The position numbers were made by a program, and so were the translations under genes. Source: JANMDR01 sp031409495 (GTDB lineage: Bacteria; Pseudomonadota; Gammaproteobacteria; Burkholderiales; Usitatibacteraceae). Taken from it: 7,422 bases of DNA. The notes under the pieces were generated by a model. That model worked only from the letters and a program-made list of their open reading frames with translations. It searched no databases and was not told the DNA's origin. Below are positions 1-4,315 of the stretch, piece by piece; position 1 is the stretch's first letter, and every line of letters begins with the position of its first letter. Location: the NCBI GenBank assembly GCA_031409495.1, contig JANNXI010000138.1, positions 1 to 7,422 of the forward strand, written 5' to 3'.

Positions 1-1
1 A

Positions 2-433
2 ACCCTAAATAAGGCACTCTTGGCGAAGTTAGACAAGCAATTAGCACCGAGCATCGACGCGCTAGAATCACCATTTACGGGCACGCAAGAGTTCCGTCGT
101 AACGTACTGCTTGTTGCGCAGCGCCACATCACTGAGCATCGCAATCCGAACCTAATTGCAGCACTCGCCAACGCTGGCGCACGGATGGATACCGCAAGTA
201 CGAATGGCTCCAGCTGGTACAGTCCTAGTTTGGGCACCAGATGGGAAGATCACAATAGCCCTGCGCTCAATAAGCTATCAAACGCGCAACTAAAGCAGCT
301 AATCACCCCGAAAATTATCGGCACCGATGAGCCCGGCAAGCCGCAGTTGGCGCTAGAAAAACCCACCATTAATGGCTTGACTGCACCGATGCGTACGCTG
401 ATGTGTGAGCGTGGAGTGATGCGGTGTGATTGA
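2..433 (+). CDS. Unrecognised protein, probably a 3' partial gene cut by the left edge
   Basis: The reading frame is open from base 2 to a TGA at 431-433, so about 143 codons are visible and the true start may lie outside the window. A TTG at 20-22 preceded by AAGG at 11-14 is a possible internal start giving 137 residues, but the in-frame codons before it also read as plausible protein (TLNKALLAKLDKQLAPS), which favours a longer gene. The product looks helical at its N side and hydrophilic after that, with one Trp-rich stretch (SSWYSPSLGTRWEDHN) and two cysteines in the last ten residues (MCERGVMRCD). No signal peptide, membrane segment or family motif was recognised, so no function is proposed. 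It converges on the toxin-antitoxin operon, with only 7 bp between the two stop codons and no terminator hairpin between them. Confidence 0.5.
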   Translation, partial: TLNKALLAKLDKQLAPSIDALESPFTGTQEFRRNVLLVAQRHITEHRNPNLIAALANAGARMDTASTNGSSWYSPSLGTRWEDHNSPALNKLSNAQLKQLITPKIIGTDEPGKPQLALEKPTINGLTAPMRTLMCERGVMRCD

Positions 434-440
434 AAGGCTG

Positions 441-803
441 CTAGGCGGCAGACCACACCGATACGCTACCAAACGTCTTCTTTCGTCCGCTAGCTGCAGA
501 TCGCGGCCGAATAAAAATTTCTACGTCTCGATCAAATAGCGTGATGAAGTGCATCAGCCGCTCACTGGAGAAGCGCGCGAGCTGGTAGTTTTTGAGCGCT
601 GAAACATGCGGCTGGGCGATGCCTAGCTTTTTGGCAACAAGGGTTTGCGTAAGATTTTCTTCATCAATTAACGAGTTCAAACGCGCCGCTAATTGCACGC
701 GCAAGTGCTTTTCCTGCGCATCGTCACGCCCGAGATCAGCAAAAATATTTCCTGAGCTTTCCTCGATGAGAGATTCAGTTGCTGTTACGGTAGATTTAGC
801 CAT
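441..803 (-). CDS. XRE-family HTH antitoxin (HigA-like, HTH_37 type)
   Basis: A 120-residue protein predicted to neutralise the toxin encoded just upstream and to repress the shared operon. Residues 1-35 form an acidic N-terminal arm; residues about 36-95 form the lambda-repressor-like fold, with helix-turn-helix residues near 52-74 (TQTLVAKKLGIAQPHVSALK, the second part being the recognition helix). It continues as DRDVEIFIRPR and a basic tail. This layout is typical of COG5606 / HTH_37 antitoxins paired with Gp49-like toxins. The frame stays open upstream to another ATG at 935, but the start at 803 is preferred: it removes 44 residues that merely overlap the toxin, gives the usual family length, and leaves an 8-bp overlap with the toxin gene that suggests translational coupling. 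A weak AAGAGA lies upstream as ribosome site. HigA is a fair name by arrangement, but the family assignment was made by eye. Confidence 0.88.
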   Translation of the reverse strand: MAKSTVTATESLIEESSGNIFADLGRDDAQEKHLRVQLAARLNSLIDEENLTQTLVAKKLGIAQPHVSALKNYQLARFSSERLMHFITLFDRDVEIFIRPRSAASGRKKTFGSVSVWSAA

Positions 804-1164
804 GAAAATTCTCTTTGTAGTGTTGCTGCGCTGATTTGAGGCGACTATGGATGAGTTCAATATCGGGTTTAGCGGTTCTGATACCGTCAGGCGATTTTTT
901 TTGAAAGCAGTGCAGTACGTACACAGCCATCTCAAATTTTACGGTGTAAATTGCACGAAACGTATTGCCGTCGGTCGATGTGACTAGCTCCATCACGCCA
1001 ACGCCTTCACCCTTCCAAGGTTTTGCGTAGAGCGGTTTTTTGCCTAGCTGTACCGCGCCCAAGGAATAGCCAAAATCATCTATTACTTCGTCCGGAAGTA
1101 ACAGTAGATCTTGCTTTGCTGACGCTATCCAAAATAACGGCTTTTCTGAATTTGATTTTGCCAT
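796..1164 (-). CDS. Gp49-like toxin of the RelE/ParE superfamily (HigB-like)
   Basis: A 122-residue basic protein that matches phage-derived Gp49-like toxins (PF05973, COG4679). Members of the wider RelE/HigB group are mostly ribosome-dependent mRNA endonucleases that act in the cytoplasm; that activity is inferred here. Family signatures visible are GEGVGVMELV (52-61), NTFRAIYTV (67-75) with Arg70, VYVLHCFQKKS (81-91) with the basic pair Lys89-Lys90, and a C-terminal amphipathic helix after TAKPDIELI (97-105). The length is at the upper end for the family because of a short N-terminal extension. The toxin is first in the operon and the antitoxin follows with an 8-bp overlap, the order seen in higBA-type modules. 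The ATG at 1164 lies about 15 nt from the predicted transcription start, with only a weak AGG 10 nt upstream, so translation of the toxin may be inefficient. Confidence 0.88.
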   Translation of the reverse strand: MAKSNSEKPLFWIASAKQDLLLLPDEVIDDFGYSLGAVQLGKKPLYAKPWKGEGVGVMELVTSTDGNTFRAIYTVKFEMAVYVLHCFQKKSPDGIRTAKPDIELIHSRLKSAQQHYKENFHG

Positions 1165-1171
1165 AAATATT

Positions 1172-1187
1172 ATACCTAATTAGGTAT
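1172..1187. promoter_or_regulatory. Perfect 16-bp palindrome, likely operator of the toxin-antitoxin operon
   Basis: The sequence ATACCTAATTAGGTAT is an exact palindrome with no spacer. It lies 8 bp upstream of the toxin start codon, touches the last bases of the predicted -10 box and covers the predicted transcription start. Short palindromes in this position are the usual binding sites of HTH antitoxins, alone or in complex with toxin, so autorepression by occlusion of RNA polymerase is the natural reading. Binding is inferred, not shown. Confidence 0.7.
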
Positions 1188-1214
1188 TGTATGCGGTAGA
1201 CGGCAACGAGTCAA
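1186..1214 (-). promoter_or_regulatory. Sigma-70-type promoter of the toxin-antitoxin operon
   Basis: Read on the - strand, TTGACT (1214-1209, 5 of 6 consensus bases) is followed after exactly 17 bp by TACAAT (1191-1186, 5 of 6). Transcription would start near 1179, giving a leader of only about 15 nt. A second -10-like hexamer, TATAAT at 1174-1169, matches the consensus perfectly but has no -35 at a suitable distance, so it is considered less likely. Confidence 0.7.
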
Positions 1215-1278
1215 ACTTAGATTTCGAAACCATTGAGCTGAAATTCCCATTACTTTTTCGACGAATATTCTCACTAAA

Positions 1279-1348
1279 AATGCCTTGGAAACGCCATACG
1301 ACCCGAAGGTAGCCCCCTTGCGGGGTATTCGGGCATCTCCAAGGCATT
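1279..1348 (-). terminator. Large nested hairpin, probable terminator of the NHL-repeat gene
   Basis: Outer arms of 11 bp match perfectly (AATGCCTTGGA at 1279-1289 and TCCAAGGCATT at 1338-1348). Inside them are CCCGAA/TTCGGG (1302-1307 with 1328-1333) and CCCC/GGGG around a four-base loop (1314-1317 with 1322-1325). On the - strand the stem begins 28 bp after the stop of the NHL-repeat gene and ends in TTTTT, as expected of an intrinsic terminator in that direction. On the + strand no T-run follows. A simple terminator would not need the 48-bp structured interior, so this may instead be a dispersed palindromic repeat; a related half-element lies at 7389-7422. Confidence 0.65.
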
Positions 1349-1376
1349 AATCAACTAACTTACGGTTATTGTTTAA

Positions 1377-3191
1377 TTACGGTGCAACACTCACGCTATG
1401 GTTCAAGCCACTGCTGGCTGCTGGGAAGTTATATGTATCCCCAGCAAACTCGCTGGTGATGACCGTATTGCCCGCAATTGCAAAGCTCGTTACACATAAG
1501 GCTTCACGAATATGAATTACGCTGCTGGCTCGCAAGGTGAGTGGCACATTGCTGCAACCAGTTATTGCTGTGCCGTTGGCTTTAAAGGTAATAACGTTAG
1601 TTGCACTTGGGTAGGGCACACCGGCTATGTCTGTTACCCATGCTTTAAACGTGATGTTTTGGCCTATTGCGCTGGTGGTTTGCGAAATAGTGGTGGGCGC
1701 TACGTAGGTTTGTGCGCGTTCAGTGGCCATAAATAAGGTATTGGCCGCCGCTTCGCTTGCTACATTGGTTCTTGGAATAAGCGGGCGGAAAGTGGCTTCT
1801 AACTGGCAGGGGCCGTTTACGGTAACGGCGTAGGTATTGGCACCGGTGCCGATTGGCACAAATGCTACAGGCTTGTTGGTTTGCGCATAGTCGCAATTAC
1901 TCGATACCCGCAACACATGGCGCGGATTGGCGGTTACCGTTAAGTTTACAACACCGCCAAAAGGCACAGTTTGCTCACCGGCAGGGGTAATGGTGCCAAG
2001 GGTAGCGGTGGTGGTGTTTAGGTAGGCGTTGAATACTGACGGGCCAGGTGTCACTACTGGCGGGGTGAAGGTAATTTTACGAACGGTATGACCGAAATTG
2101 CTGGAAATGAAGAGATTGCCAGTGCTAGAACGAGATAAGCCGATGGGGCTGTTAATAGTGGCTGCAGTAGCGAGGCCACCATCACCGGTGTTGGAAACTA
2201 TAGCGTTGCCAATTATTGTGGTGATGGTGCCGTCTGCTGCGATTTTACGCACGCGGTTGCCAGTTGTTACGAAAAACCCGCCTGCACCGTCAGGTGCGAG
2301 ACCGTTAGGGCTACTTAGCAATGCGGTTGTAGCTGGCACATTGTCGGAATTGTTTGCTCCCCCACCTGCAACTGTGGTGATATTGCCACCTGGAACAATT
2401 TTACGTACACGGTTGTGACCGGCCACCGATACCAGGAGATTGCCATCAGCCGCCACCATTATGCCCTCAGGGGTGCCAAGGGGCTCAGCTAAAGCTGATA
2501 TATTATCCGCGCCAAAAACGCCAGCCACCGACGTGCCAGCTACGACGTTAATCACACCTGAAGCGGTGATTCTACGGACATGATTGTTATCTGAATCAGT
2601 AAAAAATAAATTGCCTGTGCTGTCAATACACATGCCGCGTACCCAGCCTATCCGTGCTAGGGTGGCCTGGCCATTTTCGCCAGTAAAGCCAGCTGAACCG
2701 GTACCCGCGAAGGTTGAAATTATGCCTGCCGGTGTGACCTTGCGAATAGCGCCAACCGTACCAATGTACACATTACCATTTGCGTCTTCTGCGATGGAGA
2801 TGGGTCGGTCCATTTTCGCGCCAGTAGCGGGGCTACCATCGCCGCTATAGCCACCCATAGTACCTCCGGCAAATGTAGTAATGATGCCACCCACGTCTAC
2901 TTTACGTACGAGATTGTTGGTTGTTTCTACTATGAGCACGCTGCCATCAGCGCGCGCCAAGACACCACGGGGACCAAAAAGTCGCGCGGCAGGGGCGGTG
3001 GCAGGCCCATTGTCACCAGCATAGCCTGCTGAACCGCTACCCGCAATGGTGGTCACGATTTGTGCGTGCGCAGGGTTACAAACGATGGTCAGAATAACGG
3101 TACAGCCAATGGCTACGGGGGTAAATAAGCCGCGGGCGCAGCGTTGCATAAAAGCAGCGGGTGCAGTTTGAAGACGTTTTAGCTTAGTCAT
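1377..3191 (-). CDS. Secreted NHL-repeat beta-propeller protein with C-terminal Ig-like domain
   Basis: A 604-residue exported protein of unknown partner. Residues 1-43 are a signal peptide with a long basic N-region, a hydrophobic core (about 22-38) and an AHA|Q cleavage site. Six NHL repeats follow, at roughly 73-109, 127-163, 181-219, 236-276, 293-328 and 347-376. Each has the pattern P-x-G-(I/L) ... (D/G)-G-N-L-(F/Y) ... N-x-V-R-K-(I/V) ... G-x-I-(T/S)-T-(F/I/V)-A-G, and most blades are joined by glycine-rich GDxGxAT-type linkers. The last blade lacks its final strand, and the mature N-terminus (QIVTTIAG) supplies it, so a closed six-bladed propeller is predicted. A beta-rich domain (about 384-468, Cys433 and Cys462) and an Ig-like domain (about 478-604, Cys546 and Cys566) complete it; the cysteine pairs may form disulfides. 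NHL propellers usually bind proteins or ligands; no catalytic residues were recognised. It is divergent from the ECF sigma gene. The start is supported by AAGGAA 5 nt upstream. Confidence 0.85.
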   Translation of the reverse strand: MTKLKRLQTAPAAFMQRCARGLFTPVAIGCTVILTIVCNPAHAQIVTTIAGSGSAGYAGDNGPATAPAARLFGPRGVLARADGSVLIVETTNNLVRKVDVGGIITTFAGGTMGGYSGDGSPATGAKMDRPISIAEDANGNVYIGTVGAIRKVTPAGIISTFAGTGSAGFTGENGQATLARIGWVRGMCIDSTGNLFFTDSDNNHVRRITASGVINVVAGTSVAGVFGADNISALAEPLGTPEGIMVAADGNLLVSVAGHNRVRKIVPGGNITTVAGGGANNSDNVPATTALLSSPNGLAPDGAGGFFVTTGNRVRKIAADGTITTIIGNAIVSNTGDGGLATAATINSPIGLSRSSTGNLFISSNFGHTVRKITFTPPVVTPGPSVFNAYLNTTTATLGTITPAGEQTVPFGGVVNLTVTANPRHVLRVSSNCDYAQTNKPVAFVPIGTGANTYAVTVNGPCQLEATFRPLIPRTNVASEAAANTLFMATERAQTYVAPTTISQTTSAIGQNITFKAWVTDIAGVPYPSATNVITFKANGTAITGCSNVPLTLRASSVIHIREALCVTSFAIAGNTVITSEFAGDTYNFPAASSGLNHSVSVAP

Positions 3192-3196
3192 GGTGG

Positions 3197-3202
3197 TTCC
3201 TT
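3197..3202 (-). promoter_or_regulatory. Ribosome binding site of the NHL-repeat gene
   Basis: On the - strand AAGGAA precedes the ATG at 3191 by 5 nt. It is the clearest Shine-Dalgarno sequence in the window and fixes the start at an ATG that also gives a complete signal peptide. Confidence 0.75.
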
Positions 3203-3265
3203 TTTTAAAATACAGGGATTAAGAATTGCAACGAAAGCAATGGTGTCTGGCATGATGTGATACGG

Positions 3266-3296
3266 TTTTTAACTGCGTAGGAAAAAACAAAGTCAA
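3266..3296 (-). promoter_or_regulatory. Weak candidate promoter of the NHL-repeat gene
   Basis: On the - strand TTGACT (3296-3291) is followed by TAAAAA (3271-3266) after 19 bp, or by TTAAAA after 18 bp. The -35 is good, but the -10 is poor and the spacing long. It would start transcription near 3259, leaving a leader of about 65-70 nt that includes the AAGGAA ribosome site. An activator or an alternative sigma factor could be needed. Confidence 0.25.
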
Positions 3297-3379
3297 TACA
3301 AAAAACCGCACTAAAAACACACCGAAAACCACACTAAAAATTACCTTCTCATTAGGTAATCGCAAAAAAAACGCGAAAA
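3282..3379. other. Phased A-tracts, probable intrinsically bent DNA
   Basis: On the + strand A-runs of 4 to 8 bases have centres near 3284, 3302, 3315, 3326, 3338, 3367 and 3377. Several successive spacings (about 12, 11, 12 and 10 bp) are close to one helical turn, the arrangement that adds small bends into a curve. It lies just upstream of and over the candidate -35 of the NHL gene. A nucleoid-protein site (H-NS, IHF) is possible but was not identified. Confidence 0.5.
3340..3360. promoter_or_regulatory. Interrupted dyad ATTACC-N9-GGTAAT
   Basis: Two perfectly complementary 6-bp arms (3340-3345 and 3355-3360) are separated by 9 bp, a geometry suited to a dimeric regulator binding successive major grooves. 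It lies 149-169 bp upstream of the NHL start and about 200 bp upstream of the sigma start. Its right side contains ATTAGGTA, which also occurs in the toxin-antitoxin operator at 1179-1186. Confidence 0.35.
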
Positions 3380-3412
3380 CTATCACGGCACAAAAATAAA
3401 GTGGTTTTAGGT

Positions 3413-3442
3413 GGGGGCGAGGGCTTGGGTGTGGGTGTGGGG
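3413..3442 (+). other. Five-tract G-quadruplex motif
   Basis: Five runs of three or more G (3413-3417, 3421-3423, 3427-3429, 3433-3435, 3439-3442) are separated by loops of exactly three bases (CGA, CTT, TGT, TGT). This meets the standard G3+N1-7 rule with one spare tract. The G-rich strand is the coding strand of the sigma factor gene, 117 bp before its GTG, so it could fold in single-stranded DNA or, if transcribed, in the leader RNA. Confidence 0.75.
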
Positions 3443-3558
3443 TACACGGCAATATCTGTGTGCGCCGGGATTTTTGGCCCAACGCACATCGGTTTCGTCG
3501 ATGTAGTACCATGCTCGTTCGGTAAGGCCAATCGAAGTCTTACCAACTCAACGCTAAA

Positions 3559-4158
3559 GTGACCACGCGCATGAAGTCGCTACAACAAAAAGACGATAAC
3601 TCGCTAACTACCATGCTTAAAGCGTGGCAAGCGTCAAGTAATGGCATAGACGATGTGGCCTTCGGACGGGTAATTGATGCGTGTTACAAGCAGCTCCGCC
3701 AAATGGCAGCGCACCGCGTGCGGGCCAACAGCGCTGTTTCGGTTTCACCTACCGAGCTTTTGCACGATGCGATTATTTGCATCGGCGAGTCCGATGCTGA
3801 AATTAAAAATAGTAAGCATTTTTTGGCCACAATGTCTTTAAAAATGCGCACGCTGTTGGTGGATCACGCGCGCGTTGGTTTAGCCGATAAGCGCGGCAAT
3901 GGTGCCGTGCGCATGACGTTTACAGAATCACAGATTCCTATAAACGATTTGTCATACGAACTTGTGGCTATTGATGATGCACTTACCCAGCTTGACGTCG
4001 CTGAGCCTAGGAGTGCACAAGTGATGCATCTGACCTATTTTGCTGGGATGCCGCGCGAAGAAATTGCACAGTTGCTAGAAATGTCGATGCCGACCGTAGA
4101 TCGTGAATTGCGCTTTGGGCGCGCCTACACGATTGAAAAAATACGTACGGCTAAGTGA
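3559..4158 (+). CDS. ECF sigma factor of the ECF43 / TIGR02999 type
   Basis: A 199-residue group 4 sigma factor that would direct RNA polymerase to a small regulon. Sigma region 2 covers about residues 15-115: SPTELLHDA (64-71) corresponds to region 2.2, and NSKHFLA (84-90), MRTLLVDHAR (96-105) and ADKRGNG (109-115) are strong TIGR02999 family signatures. A short linker leads to region 4 (about 136-195), with the HTH at MPREEIAQLLEMSMPTVDRE (164-183) followed by LRFGRAY (184-190). Thr65 sits where typical ECF sigmas have an acidic residue. No anti-sigma gene adjoins; a transmembrane Ser/Thr kinase follows 157 bp downstream on the same strand, the arrangement in which ECF43 sigmas are switched on by kinase phosphorylation. 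The start is uncertain: GTG at 3559 or ATG at 3571 (195 residues), neither with a clear Shine-Dalgarno sequence. Confidence 0.88.
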   Translation: MTTRMKSLQQKDDNSLTTMLKAWQASSNGIDDVAFGRVIDACYKQLRQMAAHRVRANSAVSVSPTELLHDAIICIGESDAEIKNSKHFLATMSLKMRTLLVDHARVGLADKRGNGAVRMTFTESQIPINDLSYELVAIDDALTQLDVAEPRSAQVMHLTYFAGMPREEIAQLLEMSMPTVDRELRFGRAYTIEKIRTAK

Positions 4159-4256
4159 AACGCAAATAAATTTGAGCTGATGATAAGAATCGTCGATTTT
4201 TCGCGATTACATTGGTAGAGCAACTCATTTCACCCTCCAGTTGCATGATTAAAATG

Positions 4257-4273
4257 CCGGTGTCAAATACCGG
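4257..4273 (+). terminator. Small hairpin between sigma factor and kinase genes
   Basis: Arms CCGGT (4257-4261) and ACCGG (4269-4273) enclose a 7-nt loop and are followed directly by TTTT; AAAA lies two bases before the left arm. It sits 43-59 bp before the kinase start inside the 157-bp gap. It could act as a leaky terminator or attenuator that lowers kinase expression relative to sigma. The stem is short, and a structural or promoter element is equally possible. Confidence 0.3.
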
Positions 4274-4315
4274 TTTTAGTTTCCATCCGACTGCATTTCT
4301 TATTGCGAACCTAAT

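Larger units (their letters stand above)
3192..3558. other. Divergent intergenic control region between NHL gene and sigma factor gene
   Basis: These 367 bp separate two genes transcribed away from each other and must hold both promoters. Short - strand frames here are low-complexity (His/Pro-rich from the G-tract complement) and are not regarded as genes. The region divides in two: an A-tract-rich half nearer the NHL gene (about 3282-3400) and a G-rich half nearer the sigma gene (3409-3442, then mixed sequence). No convincing sigma-70 promoter or Shine-Dalgarno sequence is visible in front of the sigma factor gene. Confidence 0.8.

Noticed and set aside
804..935. 44-residue N-terminal extension of the antitoxin frame, starting at the ATG at 935
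   Set aside because: It lies wholly inside the toxin gene in another frame, is compositionally odd, and makes the protein longer than its family. The ATG at 803 is the expected start.
1279..1348. Integron attC site
   Set aside because: The arm ends do not show the RYYYAAC/GTTRRRY core sites, there is no integrase, and no cassette array is visible.
2098..2850. + strand open frames opposite the NHL repeats
   Set aside because: Their periodic Pro/Leu/Ala-rich sequence mirrors the NHL repeat period on the coding strand.
3222..3235. TTGCAATTCTTA before the NHL gene compared with CTGCATTTCTTA before the kinase gene
   Set aside because: Ten of twelve bases match, but the distances to the start codons differ and the motif is AT-rich, so chance is likely.
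3481..3499. AAC ... CGTC resembling an ECF-type promoter before the sigma gene
   Set aside because: The spacer is only 12 bp, where ECF promoters usually need about 16-17 bp between AAC and CGTC, so it is not called.
3219..3546. Two short - strand open frames in the divergent intergenic region
   Set aside because: Their sequence is low-complexity His/Pro/Ser made by the G-rich tract and A-tracts, with no ribosome site or family resemblance, so they are treated as non-coding.
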